Numbered from the stretch's first letter, positions 1 through 9,719 are shown. The stretch: 64,000 nucleotides of DNA from Bartonella sp. AR 15-3 (GCF_002022445.1 NZ_MUYE01000001.1:1-64000); one strand, 5' to 3'. The notes: a model not told the origin generated them from the letters alone. Translations and numbers: made by a program.

Positions 1-102
1 GCATATAAATCGGTGCTGGTTTTTTTTAACATTCATTTTTTCAGGAGGGTAATTTAGTGATTACTTCCAAAAAAGTACTATTATTTTTTTAGATTTGGAT
101 AG

Positions 103-125
103 TTATCCACAAGTGTTGTGGATTT
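103..125. promoter_or_regulatory. inverted pair of DnaA-box-like sites
   Basis: TTATCCACA (103-111, perfect consensus on the plus strand) and TGTGGATTT (117-125, minus strand, last two bases off consensus) face each other across 5 bases. DnaA is known to bind such 9-mers at origins and at the dnaA promoter. Confidence 0.5.
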
Positions 126-464
126 CGATAGAGTCGTTTTTTGTCAAGCTTTTTTTATTTTTTATTTTTAATACATGAAATCTTTAATTATTTGTAAATT
201 TTACAAAAAAAAAGTTATTTGAATCAATAGTCTTTTTCATTTTCTTTTTGCAAATACAAATTTATAGCTGTTTTTTATGACCTTTTGATTTCATTTTAGC
301 CTCTTGCATTTTACCTATGCTGTTTTGTATGTTTCTTATGAAAATTGAAAATACATAAGGTTTACGTCAGGTAAGTATTCTATATTATAGAGTGATTTAT
401 CTTATGCCTTGTACGTAAGCGCATGTTGAGCAGTCTTTTAGCGAGGTTTTTTAGTTTTCATTAT

Positions 465-495
465 TGATATGTTTTCGCTTTCGGAAAGCATATCA
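465..495. other. hairpin in dnaA leader
   Basis: TGATATG (465-471) pairs with CATATCA (489-495), and TTTTC (472-476) pairs with GGAAA (483-487) with one wobble, one bulged G and a 6-base loop. No T-run follows on either strand, so it does not look like a terminator. It lies about 170 bases before dnaA and could be a leader-RNA structure or a protein site. Confidence 0.3.
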
Positions 496-665
496 TGCAA
501 TCAAACAAGATAAATCTTATTGATCATCTTTGTTAGTAGGATTGTATTAGAGCTATCCTAAGGGGAGGATGAATAATCTTATTTGGGGAAGGGAATGTCT
601 CTACCTTCGCTGAGCAGGTTTTGGCCGTTTGGTAGGGCAAGATTATAGTTTTTTTGGGATGAAAA

Positions 666-2231
666 ATGGTGAATAAATTGAATTCTAAAGCTAGTTCCTT
701 TAAAAAGGTTTCAGTGGATATCCTATCGGCAGAGAGTATGATAAATGAAATGATGAAGATAAAAGAGGCAGTTAACTCTTTAGAGCCTCTGGTTTTTTCA
801 GAGGAAGAAGGTGCTGCTGCTTTTGCGCGTGTAATGGCACAGTTAAAAGCCAACATTGGCGTTGAGGCTTATACGAGTTGGTTTGGCCGTTTAAAACTTG
901 CTGAATATAATCGTAATCTTGTAAAACTTTCTGTTCCTACAGCATTTTTACGTTCGTGGATCAATAACCATTATAGTGCTCTTTTAACCACTTTATGGCA
1001 GCAGGAAAATTCAGCAATTCTTCGTGTTGAAGTTATTGTTAGAAGTATGGAACGTGTTTCAAAAGATCCTGTATGTAGGTCTAATAAAAGCTCAGTTGTT
1101 ATTGTTCCTGAAGAGCAGTCTTTTTCTCCTTTAGTTGATAGTTATGCTGAGCAATCAATGAAGAATACTCAAGCTGGTGTTTTTGGTTCTCCGCTTGATT
1201 CTCGCTATACTTTTGAGAATTTTGTTGAAGGCGCTTCGAATCGTGTTGCTTTGGCTGCAGCGCGTTCGATTGCAGAAGGACATAAAAGTTCTTTACGCTT
1301 TAATCCCCTTTTTATTTACGCGTCTGTTGGTTTAGGAAAGACACATTTGCTTCAGGCTATCGCAGCAGGTGCACTCAAGCGCTTGACATCTGCGCGGGTT
1401 ATTTATTTGACTGCTGAATATTTTATGTGGCGTTTTGCTATGGCCATTCGTGATAATGATGCTCTTTCATTTAAAGAGCAGCTACGTGACATTGATCTTT
1501 TAATTATTGATGATATGCAATTTTTACAGGGGAAATCAATTCAACGTGAATTTTGCCATTTGCTTAATATGCTACTCGATAGTGCAAAACAAGTTATTGT
1601 GGCTGCTGATCGTCCGCCGGCAGAATTAGAATCGCTTGATCTTCGTGTGCGTTCTCGTCTTCAAGGAGGTGTGGCCCTTGAAATTGAAACACCGGATTAT
1701 GAGATGCGTTTGGAAATGTTGCGTCAACGGTTAAAAATTGCACAGCAAGATGATAATATGGTTATGATTTCTGATGAGATTTTGGCATATATTGCTAAAA
1801 CGGTTTTAGGATCAGGTCGTGATATTGAGGGAGCTTTTAACCAGTTGTTATTTCGCCAATCTTTTGAAATTGATTTATCTTTAGAGCGGATTGATGAATT
1901 ATTAAGTCATTTGACACGTTCAGGTGAATCGAAACGCATACGGATAGAGGAAATTCAGCGTACTGTTGCACGTCATTATAATGTTTCTAGGCAGGATTTA
2001 TTGTCTAATCGTCGAACGCGTACAATTGTTAAACCGCGGCAAGTTGCGATGTATTTGGCAAAAGTTTTGACACCTCGTTCATTACCTGAAATTGGACGCC
2101 GTTTTGGGGGGCGTGATCATACGACTGTTTTACATGCTGTACGTAAAATTGAAGATTTAGTTTGTGATGATCAGACTTTGGCTAAAGAGCTTGAGCTGCT
2201 TAAGCGATTAATAGGAGAACATGCTGCATAA
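666..2231 (+). CDS. dnaA: chromosomal replication initiator protein DnaA
   Basis: DnaA is the AAA+ protein that binds DnaA boxes, opens the origin and helps load the helicase. The 521-residue protein has the usual layout: a domain I-like region around residues 47-130, a variable linker, an AAA+ core and a C-terminal helix-turn-helix. The Walker A segment contains VGLGKTHL with Lys225; its first glycine is Ala, which I recall as common in alphaproteobacterial DnaA. Walker B has Asp282-Asp283. The DnaA signature [12 protein letters not shown] lies near residues 478-490. The ATG at 666 lacks a strong ribosome site; Met25 (738) is a possible later start. dnaN and recF follow on the same strand. 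Confidence 0.97.
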   Translation: MVNKLNSKASSFKKVSVDILSAESMINEMMKIKEAVNSLEPLVFSEEEGAAAFARVMAQLKANIGVEAYTSWFGRLKLAEYNRNLVKLSVPTAFLRSWINNHYSALLTTLWQQENSAILRVEVIVRSMERVSKDPVCRSNKSSVVIVPEEQSFSPLVDSYAEQSMKNTQAGVFGSPLDSRYTFENFVEGASNRVALAAARSIAEGHKSSLRFNPLFIYASVGLGKTHLLQAIAAGALKRLTSARVIYLTAEYFMWRFAMAIRDNDALSFKEQLRDIDLLIIDDMQFLQGKSIQREFCHLLNMLLDSAKQVIVAADRPPAELESLDLRVRSRLQGGVALEIETPDYEMRLEMLRQRLKIAQQDDNMVMISDEILAYIAKTVLGSGRDIEGAFNQLLFRQSFEIDLSLERIDELLSHLTRSGESKRIRIEEIQRTVARHYNVSRQDLLSNRRTRTIVKPRQVAMYLAKVLTPRSLPEIGRRFGGRDHTTVLHAVRKIEDLVCDDQTLAKELELLKRLIGEHAA

Positions 2232-2428
2232 TATTTATAGTCTTTTTCTTATTATGAAGAATATCAGAGAAGATTGACCAAAATAATAGTTTGGTTTGTA
2301 TTAAAATCTTGCTATTTTTAGAGAAGTTTATTAAAATTTAAGTATATAGCAATTGTAAGTCAATTGATTGCTTTTGGTTTATCGAATTCCTATAGTTATT
2401 TGGGTGAAAATTATAAACAGGGATTTTT

Positions 2429-3550
2429 ATGCGCGTTACAATTAGTCGTAGTCAGCTACTTAAATCTCTTGGTCGTGTTCATCGTATTGTGGAGCGTCGT
2501 AATACTATCCCTATTTTGTCAAATGTATTGATAGATGCGAGTGATGGAAGGATGCAATTAAAAGCAACAGATCTCGATCTAGAAATTACAGAATCTTCTT
2601 CAGTCAATATTGAACAAAGCGGGGCGATAACTGTTCCAGCGCATTTGCTCTACGATATTGTTCGCAAACTTCTTGACGATAGTGAGGTTATTTTAGACGT
2701 TGATGAAAGTCAGGCAAGTACTATGTCTATTACCTCTGGTTGTACTAATTTTCAGCTTCAATGTCTTCCTAAGGTAGATTTTCCAGAATCGCTTCCAGGC
2801 CAGTTTAGTTGTCGTTTTTCTTTGTTAGCGTCAAAATTGAAATATTTAATTGATTGTACGCAGTTTGCTATGTCTACTGAAGAGACACGTTATTATCTGA
2901 ATGGTATTTATTTTCATATCATTTCTGATGATATTTCGAAGTTGCGTTTAGTTTCGACTGATGGTCATCGTTTAGCACAGGTCGATATAGAAGCACCTTT
3001 GGGGTCTGATGGTATGCCAGGTGTTATCATTCCTCGTAAAACCGTGGGAGAGTTGCAAAAACTTCTTGGGGAAGAAGCTGATAATGATGTGTGTATAGAG
3101 CTTTCAGATACAAAGATTCGTTTTTCTGTTGGGTCTGTAATTTTAACATCAAAACTAATTGATGGGGTATTTCCAGAATATCAACGTGTTATTCCATTAA
3201 AAAATGATAAAAAATTGATTATCAATCGACGAGATTTTTCTTCTGCGGTTGATCGTGTCTCAACAATTTCAAGCGATCGTGGGCGTGCAGTAAAATTGAT
3301 GATCGAGAAAGGACTTGTAAGATTTGTAGTGAATAATCCTGATTCAGGAAGTGCGAAGGATCAGTTGGTTGCAGATTATGCATTTGATCCGCTTGAGATA
3401 GGTTTCAATTCGCGATATCTTTTGGATATTGCAGCACAACTTTCAAGTGATGAAATGATTTTTACGTTTGCTGATTCTGGAGCGCCAACGTTGATTCGTG
3501 GAAATAGTGATACAGATTCGCTTTATGTGCTGATGCCTATTCGTGTTTAA
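2429..3550 (+). CDS. dnaN: DNA polymerase III beta sliding clamp
   Basis: This is the ring-shaped processivity clamp that tethers DNA polymerase III and repair enzymes to DNA. The 373 residues match the family length (three repeated clamp domains). The N-terminus MRVTISRSQLL and segment RRNTIPILSNV are typical, as is the C-terminal LYVLMPIRV, which contributes to the partner-binding pocket. An AGGGA-like site precedes the ATG. It lies 197 bases after dnaA, room for its own promoter, and 12 bases before recF, suggesting dnaN-recF cotranscription. Confidence 0.97.
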   Translation: MRVTISRSQLLKSLGRVHRIVERRNTIPILSNVLIDASDGRMQLKATDLDLEITESSSVNIEQSGAITVPAHLLYDIVRKLLDDSEVILDVDESQASTMSITSGCTNFQLQCLPKVDFPESLPGQFSCRFSLLASKLKYLIDCTQFAMSTEETRYYLNGIYFHIISDDISKLRLVSTDGHRLAQVDIEAPLGSDGMPGVIIPRKTVGELQKLLGEEADNDVCIELSDTKIRFSVGSVILTSKLIDGVFPEYQRVIPLKNDKKLIINRRDFSSAVDRVSTISSDRGRAVKLMIEKGLVRFVVNNPDSGSAKDQLVADYAFDPLEIGFNSRYLLDIAAQLSSDEMIFTFADSGAPTLIRGNSDTDSLYVLMPIRV

Positions 3551-3562
3551 GGATGATGTGTT

Positions 3563-4705
3563 TTGCGATGCAGTACTAGCCATATACATAAAGTGGCTGT
3601 CAGACAACTGAAATTGGAAAATTATCGTAATTATTGTTCTTTAGCTCTTCATTTATTAGGTCAACATGTTGTTTTGACAGGTCGTAACGGTGTTGGCAAG
3701 ACTAATCTTTTAGAAGCACTATCTTTTCTTTCTCCTGGTCGTGGTTTGCGACGTGCACCTTATTCTGATATCAGTTGTTCTGAGGGAAGTGGTACAGGGT
3801 TTGTTGTATTTGCTCGTCTGCAGTGTGCGCTTTATGGTGAAGCAAATATTGGTACAGCTTTAGAAGCTAATGATGGTGGTAGGAAAGTACATATTAATGG
3901 TGTAAATGAGGCAAGCGATTGCTTAATGGACTATTGCCATATTAGTATATTGACACCTTCTATGGATGGACTTTTTACAGGACCTGCACTTGATCGGCGC
4001 CGTTTTTTAGATCGTATGGTTTTATCCATTGATTCTTTGCATGGCCGTCGTATAGCAGATTATGACAGAGTTATGCGTGCGCGCAATCGTTTATTTTTAG
4101 ATAGAAATGACGATCGTGCTTGGTTAGATGCTTTGGAGCTGCAAATGGCTGAACTTGCAACGGCCATTGCAGCAGCACGGGTTGATATTATTCAGCTTTT
4201 GAATGATATGTTTGCGCAAGTTTCTGCTTGGATACCTTTTCCAAGAGCTTTTTTACAAGTTGATGGTTTTTTGGAAAAAGCGCTTAGCGAAACATCCGCT
4301 ATTGAAGTTGAAGAACAATTTTTGTATCGGTTGCGTAACAACCGTGCGATAGACTGTGCTGCTGGTCGAGCATTAGAAGGTCCACACCGTACAGATTTGC
4401 AAGTTTTTTATGCAGATAAAAATATGGACGCGACATTCTGTTCAACTGGTGAACAAAAAGCTTTATTAACAGGCTTAGTTTTGTGTCATGCACGTTTAAC
4501 AAGTACGATATCTAAGATGACACCTATTCTCCTTCTTGATGAAATAGCTGCTCATTTTGATTCCCATCGGCGTGCTGCTTTATTTGATATTCTTGATGAT
4601 TTAGGTGGGCAAGCGTTTATGACAGGAACAGATCATATTTTGTTTGACTCTTTAAAAGGGCGGGCAGAGTTTTTTGAAATTGAAAATGGCATTTTATTAC
4701 AATAA
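3563..4705 (+). CDS. recF: DNA replication and repair protein RecF
   Basis: RecF is an SMC-like ATPase that with RecO and RecR loads RecA onto gapped DNA. Visible are a Walker A motif GRNGVGKT (residues 40-47) followed by LLEALSFLSPGRG, and a C-terminal Walker B segment LLLDEIAAHFD. The 380-residue length is normal. The reading frame opens with TTG at 3563, 12 bases after dnaN. A GTG at 3593 gives an N-terminus (MAVRQLKLENYR) closer to typical RecF, so the start is uncertain by 10 codons. recR lies elsewhere in the window (48051-48656). Confidence 0.95.
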   Translation: MRCSTSHIHKVAVRQLKLENYRNYCSLALHLLGQHVVLTGRNGVGKTNLLEALSFLSPGRGLRRAPYSDISCSEGSGTGFVVFARLQCALYGEANIGTALEANDGGRKVHINGVNEASDCLMDYCHISILTPSMDGLFTGPALDRRRFLDRMVLSIDSLHGRRIADYDRVMRARNRLFLDRNDDRAWLDALELQMAELATAIAAARVDIIQLLNDMFAQVSAWIPFPRAFLQVDGFLEKALSETSAIEVEEQFLYRLRNNRAIDCAAGRALEGPHRTDLQVFYADKNMDATFCSTGEQKALLTGLVLCHARLTSTISKMTPILLLDEIAAHFDSHRRAALFDILDDLGGQAFMTGTDHILFDSLKGRAEFFEIENGILLQ

Positions 4706-4742
4706 ACAATGTATAAATAATTGAAATAAAACACACCGCATC

Positions 4743-5173
4743 ATGTTTATGATTATAACGGTTTTGTGTGATCCTAATTTGAATTTTCTTGGTAAACATA
4801 AGCTAGAAATTTATAGCACTGCGACTTTAGAAGATATTGAAAGATTATGTAAAAATTAAGTAGTAGGATTTGTAATAACATTACATTTTTTATCAAAGTA
4901 ATTGTGAAGATTAATTAGTAGATTGGAGATAAACAGGCATTGGAGTAAGTACCAGATTGATTATCAAGCCAATTGCTTATAGTGGTATATCTTTTACGAT
5001 TTTTGATGCATTAAAATATTTCTATGACCAAGTAACCAATAGAAGAAGTCCATTTATCAAATATTTATCAACGTGAATCTTTTGGTTATTATTCTTATAT
5101 TTTTATAGAAATAAATGCGCTTATTGTCAGATGCGGTTGGAAGGGTATTAGCTTGCACTTAATATATTGCTAA
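4743..5173 (+). pseudogene. aroQ: aroQ pseudogene (type II 3-dehydroquinate dehydratase), multiply frameshifted
   Basis: The 630-base gap after recF holds a nearly full-length but broken aroQ. Frame 1 from the ATG at 4749 gives PNLNFLGKHKLEIYSTATLE (intact family: GPNLNLLGxRxPEIYGxTTL) and stops at 4857. A second frame gives YQSNCED-stop-LVDW and then LIIKPIAYSGISFTIFDALK (family: QSNxEGELVDWI, GIIINPGAYxHTSxAxxDAL). A third frame gives NIYQRESF-YYSYI and ends at 5173 (family: SNIxxREPFRHHSYI). At least two frameshifts and two in-frame stops separate the parts, and the catalytic region is altered. Total extent, 431 bases, fits the usual 145-150 codons. AroQ catalyses step three of the shikimate pathway; whether an intact copy exists elsewhere is unknown. 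Confidence 0.85.
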
Positions 5174-5337
5174 GTAGTTTAAATATAATTTAAAACGCTA
5201 AAATTGGTTAATATCAATATGCTTATCTTAAAATTTACTTGATAATTTTTGTTTGAGTAAGTAAGACGTATTTAAGGAATGTTGTTACTGTATATTATGG
5301 CAATTGCTAGGTACGTACGTGCACGGGGAAGATAGGA

Positions 5338-6315
5338 ATGAGAGACTTTATTCGGCAAATAAAGATACTCAGGTTTTTATGGATAGTATTACTTTTATCT
5401 GGTTGTAAAATTGATGTTCTTCAGCCTGCGGGATATGTTGCGCGCCAACAGCTTATTTTGATTACCTTATGTGTTCTTATTATGTTGTGCGTTGTAATTC
5501 CAGTAATGGTTGCAGTGGTTTTTTTAGCTATAAAATATCGTGCTTCAAAAACGACGGAGGATTATTTACCGGATTGGGGACACTCAAATAAAATTGAAGC
5601 TTTTATGTGGGGTATTCCAGTTATTATTGTGACAGTTTTGGGACTGTTAACGGCTTATTACACTTATAAGCTTGAGCCCTCAAATGCTCTTCCTATGGAT
5701 GTTGTCGGTGAAGAAAAGCCTTTGCAAGTGAACGTTGTAGCACTAGACTGGAAGTGGTTATTTATTTATCCTGAATATGGTATTGCAGCGGTTAATGAAA
5801 TTTATGCACCGCAAGGTCGTCAAGTGTTATTGCAGATAACATCAGAGAGCTCTGTTAATGCATTCTGGGTTCCAAGACTTGGTACAGTTCTTTATGCTAT
5901 GCCGCAGATGAATGCTAAATTACATTTAATGGCTGATAAGCAAGGTATCTTCAATGGAAGATCAGCAAATTATAGTGGCGATGGTTTTGCAAATATGCGT
6001 TTTCAATGGCATTCTGTATCATTGAGTGATTTCGATAATTGGGTTGCTAAAGTTCGGGCGAATGGTCAAAAGCTTGATCGTCTGTCTTATCATCAACTGT
6101 CTGTTTCTCCTCTTATGGGTGATATTGTTGCGAAAGAAAAAGATGCTGAAGTGCGTTATTTTGCACCTGTTGAAAAACAGCTTTATTATCGTATTGTCAA
6201 TCGATGTGTTGATGGAAATGTCATCTGTAATGAAGATTTAATGAAGCGGGCTGCTGCTCAGACGCTTTGGGGCGCACTCTGTTCAGTTTTTGATCAAGTG
6301 CTATTTAGGAAATAG
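5338..6315 (+). CDS. cyoA: cytochrome bo3 ubiquinol oxidase subunit II
   Basis: Subunit II of the heme-copper quinol oxidase, anchored in the inner membrane. The N-terminus is a lipoprotein signal with lipobox LLSGC, acylated Cys at residue 23. Two membrane helices follow (about 36-65 and 85-105), then a periplasmic cupredoxin domain containing the segment DWKWLFIYPE. The Cu-A cysteines of cytochrome c oxidases are absent, as expected for a quinol oxidase. Length 325 is normal. It opens the cyoABCD operon, 71 bases before cyoB, with GGGGAAG and AGGA just upstream of the ATG. Confidence 0.95.
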   Translation: MRDFIRQIKILRFLWIVLLLSGCKIDVLQPAGYVARQQLILITLCVLIMLCVVIPVMVAVVFLAIKYRASKTTEDYLPDWGHSNKIEAFMWGIPVIIVTVLGLLTAYYTYKLEPSNALPMDVVGEEKPLQVNVVALDWKWLFIYPEYGIAAVNEIYAPQGRQVLLQITSESSVNAFWVPRLGTVLYAMPQMNAKLHLMADKQGIFNGRSANYSGDGFANMRFQWHSVSLSDFDNWVAKVRANGQKLDRLSYHQLSVSPLMGDIVAKEKDAEVRYFAPVEKQLYYRIVNRCVDGNVICNEDLMKRAAAQTLWGALCSVFDQVLFRK

Positions 6316-6386
6316 TTAATCGAAAAAGAAACTATTTTTAAATAAGGATTCTTTTCAATTAGAATTCATTTTATATAGGGTAGAAA

Positions 6387-8405
6387 ATGTTTGGAAGACT
6401 TACAGATCCTACAGCGGCTGCTTTTCATGCACTTGTACATGAGCCAATCGTTTTTTATACATGTATTGCAATTGTTTTGGGCGGTTTAACTGTTGCTGTT
6501 GCTTTAACAATACTTGGTTGGTGGAAAGTTCTTTGGCAAAATTGGATTACGACTGTTGACCATAAACGAATTGGTATTATGTACATCATTCTTGGCATTA
6601 TTATGCTTGTTCGTGGTTTTGCTGATGCGATTATGATGCGAACGCATCAGGCTTTAGCGTTTGGGAGTGAAGCCGCAGGTTATTTACCTCCTGAGCATTT
6701 TGATCAGATTTTTTCAGCACATGGTGTGATTATGATTTTCTTCATGGCTACACCAATTTTATTTGGTCTTTTTAATTATCTTGTACCACTTCAGATTGGG
6801 GCCCGTGATGTTGCATTTCCATTTGCAAATAATCTAGGATTTTGGATCACAGTTGCGGCAGCAGTATTAATTAATATATCACTTGGGATTGGTAATTTTG
6901 GTCGTGGTGGTTGGTTAATGTATCCGCCTTTCTCAGAATTACAAAATAGTCCAGATACAGGAGTGGATTATTATTTGTGGTCTCTTCAGCTTTCTGGCAT
7001 TGCAACAACTATGGGATCAGTCAATTTTGTGGCAACCATTATTAAAATGCGTGCTCCTGGAATGACGATGATGAAAATGCCTATTTTTTGTTGGTCGGCT
7101 TTTGTTAGTAATATTCTTATTTTAGTTATTTATCCTGTTTTAGCTGTTGCATTTCTACTTTTGGCAGCTGACCGTTATTTAGGCATGAATTTTTTTACTA
7201 ATGTTGCTGGTGGAAACCCAATGGTGTGGATTAATTATGTTTGGGTTTTTGGTCACCCAGAGGTTTATGTTTTAGTTGTTCCTGCCTTTGGAATTATTTC
7301 GGAAATTGTCTCAACATTTTCTTCAAAACGCCTTTTTGGTTATGCCTCAATGATATGGGCAATTGTAGTGATCTTGGTTCTTTCATTGCTTGTTTGGGGA
7401 CATCATTTCTTTACAATGGGAGGTGGTGAAGCTGTGAATACCTTCTTTGGTATTGCTACAATGATCATTGCAGTTCCAACGGGTGTTAAAGTCTTTAATT
7501 GGTTACTAACTATGTATAAGGGTCGGATTCGTTTTGAACCCCCAATGCTTTGGTGCATGGGGATGATTTTTACGTTTGTTGGTGGTGGATTAACGGGTGT
7601 TTTGATGTCGATTGTTCCTGCCGATTGGCAGTTTCATAATTCTTTATTTTTAGTTGCTCACTTTCATCATACGATTATTGGAGGCGTTGTTTTTGCCTAT
7701 TTAGCTGGATTAGCCTTTTGGTTTCCAAAAGTTTTTGGCATTAAACCAAATCGTATATTAGGTATTGCATCTTTCTGGTGCTGGTTTATTGGTTTTTACT
7801 TTGCTTTCTTTCCAGTTTATATACTTGGATTAATGGGTGCTACGCGTCGTCTTCAGCATTATATTGAGCCAAGTTGGCAGCCGATGTTTATGGTTGCTGC
7901 AATAGGTGCTTTTATTATTCTTCTTGGTATACTTTGTTTTGTATTACAAATGGTTTTAGCAATTTGGTATGGTATTAAGCATAAAGGGCGTTTGCCGGTA
8001 ACATCCAATGATCCTTGGGGAGATACACGAACACTTGAGTGGTCTATTTCTTCTCCTCCTCCTTCTTATAATTTTGCAATTATTCCAGAGGTATGGAGTG
8101 AGGATGCCTATTGGAATATGAAAAAGAAAGGTTATCAGCGCCCAACAAGTGGGTTTGTAAAAATTCATATGCCTTCAAATACATTAGCTGGAATTGTCGC
8201 AAGCTTTTTCTCATTAATTATTGGTTTTGCTCTTGTTTGGCATATTTGGTGGCTAGCTATCCTTGGGTTGGTTGGCTTTATTGCGACGATTATTTATCAT
8301 TCATTAATGGGTGATCATCATGGTTATTATATTTCAGCTGAAGAGGTGCAGAAAACAGAAGATATCTTCACAGCTGTTTTAGAAAAACAAGGGGTAAAAG
8401 TATGA
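6387..8405 (+). CDS. cyoB: cytochrome bo3 ubiquinol oxidase subunit I
   Basis: The catalytic subunit reduces O2 to water and pumps protons. All metal ligands are visible and shifted by +6 from E. coli CyoB: His112 and His427 (heme b), His425 (heme o, in HFHH), His290 with Tyr294 (HPEVY) and His339-His340 (Cu-B). The 672-residue length and about 15 hydrophobic segments match the family. The stop overlaps the cyoC start as ATGA, so the two are translationally coupled. Confidence 0.97.
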   Translation: MFGRLTDPTAAAFHALVHEPIVFYTCIAIVLGGLTVAVALTILGWWKVLWQNWITTVDHKRIGIMYIILGIIMLVRGFADAIMMRTHQALAFGSEAAGYLPPEHFDQIFSAHGVIMIFFMATPILFGLFNYLVPLQIGARDVAFPFANNLGFWITVAAAVLINISLGIGNFGRGGWLMYPPFSELQNSPDTGVDYYLWSLQLSGIATTMGSVNFVATIIKMRAPGMTMMKMPIFCWSAFVSNILILVIYPVLAVAFLLLAADRYLGMNFFTNVAGGNPMVWINYVWVFGHPEVYVLVVPAFGIISEIVSTFSSKRLFGYASMIWAIVVILVLSLLVWGHHFFTMGGGEAVNTFFGIATMIIAVPTGVKVFNWLLTMYKGRIRFEPPMLWCMGMIFTFVGGGLTGVLMSIVPADWQFHNSLFLVAHFHHTIIGGVVFAYLAGLAFWFPKVFGIKPNRILGIASFWCWFIGFYFAFFPVYILGLMGATRRLQHYIEPSWQPMFMVAAIGAFIILLGILCFVLQMVLAIWYGIKHKGRLPVTSNDPWGDTRTLEWSISSPPPSYNFAIIPEVWSEDAYWNMKKKGYQRPTSGFVKIHMPSNTLAGIVASFFSLIIGFALVWHIWWLAILGLVGFIATIIYHSLMGDHHGYYISAEEVQKTEDIFTAVLEKQGVKV

Positions 8406-9073
8406 GTGCGACGATAATGAATCATGTATGCACGGACGAATATCACCACGATCATCACAATAGTTCGATAATGATATTTGGGTTTTGGGTTTACATTCTT
8501 TCAGATTTAATTTTGTTCTCAACATTGTTTTCGAGTTTTGCTGTATTCTCTGCTTCTTATGGCGGAGGTAAAGCCGGTAATGAGTTTATTAATTTAAATT
8601 TTGTTTTGGTTGAAACGGTAGTTTTATTATTTTCATCAATTACTTATGGGTTTGCTATGGTTTATGCTCATAAGGGATGTCTTTCTAAGTTACGTGTCTG
8701 GATGGCAATTACCTTCGTGCTTGGATTATGCTTTATTGGAATGGAAATTTATGAATTTTATGAATTGCTCAATGAAGTGTTCTATTACGATCCTAATGCT
8801 TATGCTGGTGTTGATCCTGCGACAGGCATAAAATCTTTTGGGAAAAATGTTCTATCCGCTTATTGGTCAGCATTTTTTGCGTTGGTTGGTACTCATGGCC
8901 TTCATGTGAGTGTTGGTTTACTGTGGATGGTTGTAATGTTTTTTCATCTGCATCGCAGTGGTTTGGATCAGGATAATAAGACGCGTTTAACATGTCTCTC
9001 AATTTTTTGGCATTTACTTGATATTGTTTGGATTGGTGTCTTCACTATGGTTTATTTGTTGGGGGCACTGTAA
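8402..9073 (+). CDS. cyoC: cytochrome bo3 ubiquinol oxidase subunit III
   Basis: Subunit III of the quinol oxidase, a five-helix membrane protein that stabilises the complex. The 223 residues begin with a His-rich cytoplasmic tail (YHHDHHN) and then match the COX3 fold: FGFWVYILSD in helix 1, FFALVGTHGLHV in the middle and FWHLLDIVWIGVF at the end. It overlaps cyoB by 4 bases (ATGA), and its TAA overlaps the cyoD ATG by one base (TAATG). Confidence 0.96.
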   Translation: MSATIMNHVCTDEYHHDHHNSSIMIFGFWVYILSDLILFSTLFSSFAVFSASYGGGKAGNEFINLNFVLVETVVLLFSSITYGFAMVYAHKGCLSKLRVWMAITFVLGLCFIGMEIYEFYELLNEVFYYDPNAYAGVDPATGIKSFGKNVLSAYWSAFFALVGTHGLHVSVGLLWMVVMFFHLHRSGLDQDNKTRLTCLSIFWHLLDIVWIGVFTMVYLLGAL

Positions 9074-9480
9074 TGAGTATGTATGACAAAAATCATGATC
9101 CAGGTATTGGTTCTTATTTAGTTGGCTTTATTTTATCTGTTCTTTTTACTTTAGGCTCTTTTATTCCTGTAATGTATGGATTATTAGATAGTTGGGCTAT
9201 TAGTACGAAAGTTATTTATCTTATTGGGATGGCACTTATACAAATTATTATACAAATTGTTTTCTTTTTGCATTTGAGTTCTGGTCCAGATGCCAAGTGG
9301 AATCTAGCAGCTTTATTGTTTGCAGCTATGTGTGTTTTTATTATCATTGGTGGTACTTGGTGGGCTATCTCTCATTTGAATTATAATATGATGGGCAGCT
9401 CAGGGCGTATTGTTGAACCGGATATAAATGCAACTATTTCAGAAGAAAGATTCATTGCTGTACCACAATCAATCGAATAG
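9073..9480 (+). CDS. cyoD: cytochrome bo3 ubiquinol oxidase subunit IV
   Basis: Small accessory subunit needed for oxidase assembly. The start is placed at the ATG at 9073 (TAATG overlap with the cyoC stop) rather than at the in-frame ATG at 9028 inside cyoC, giving 135 residues beginning MSMYDKNHDPGIGSY. Three membrane helices are apparent, with the typical VFFLHL segment in the second. It is the last gene of the cyo operon. Confidence 0.94.
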   Translation: MSMYDKNHDPGIGSYLVGFILSVLFTLGSFIPVMYGLLDSWAISTKVIYLIGMALIQIIIQIVFFLHLSSGPDAKWNLAALLFAAMCVFIIIGGTWWAISHLNYNMMGSSGRIVEPDINATISEERFIAVPQSIE

Positions 9481-9482
9481 CC

Positions 9483-9498
9483 TTCTAAAGCTTTAGAA
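9483..9498. repeat. 16-bp perfect palindrome after cyoD
   Basis: TTCTAAAGCTTTAGAA begins 2 bases after the cyoD stop. With no spare loop it is a poor terminator. It may be a protein site or a weak RNA hairpin. Confidence 0.4.
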
Positions 9499-9587
9499 AC
9501 AATAGAAAAACTTCCTAAGATATCAGATCAATAAAGCAACTTTTTAAGCGGAGGAATCTAGTAAATCAATTATAAAAACTGCTATCT

Positions 9588-9615
9588 TTTAAAATTAAAG
9601 CGCTTTAATTTTAAA
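9588..9615. repeat. 28-bp perfect palindrome between cyoD and fabI
   Basis: A perfect palindrome centred on AAGCGCTT (arms TTTAAAATTAAAGC and its complement) lies in the gap between convergent cyoD and fabI. It could act as a two-way transcription end by forming a stem with a small central loop, or be a protein-binding site. The only following T-rich stretch is TTTTGCTTTTTAG, some 13 bases further on. Confidence 0.35.
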
Positions 9616-9719
9616 GCTTATAATTTTGCTTTTTAGTGTTAGTATATGTTATTAAATACATCTTTGAAGTTTAAAATATTTTTCCAACTTTATAGTTTTT
9701 TTTACAATAGACACTTCTA

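Larger units (their letters stand above)
1..665 (+). promoter_or_regulatory. dnaA upstream region, possible origin or regulatory leader
   Basis: This 665-base AT-rich stretch holds no convincing gene. A T8 run at 21-28 follows a GC-richer stretch and could be the 3' half of a terminator of a gene outside the window. Positions 103-111 read TTATCCACA, the consensus DnaA box. Positions 117-125 read TGTGGATTT, a degenerate box on the opposite strand. A palindrome TTTGTAAA-T-TTTACAAA lies at 191-207 and a hairpin at 465-495. DnaA boxes beside dnaA fit an origin or dnaA autoregulation, but some Alphaproteobacteria replicate from a site away from dnaA, so origin function is only inferred. Confidence 0.4.

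Noticed and set aside
533-856. 107-codon minus-strand frame upstream of and into dnaA
   Set aside because: It lies opposite the dnaA start, has no family resemblance and no ribosome site; a shadow frame.
1300-1340. Ala instead of the first Gly in the DnaA Walker A motif
   Set aside because: Recalled as common in alphaproteobacterial DnaA; the Lys and Thr needed for ATP binding are present.
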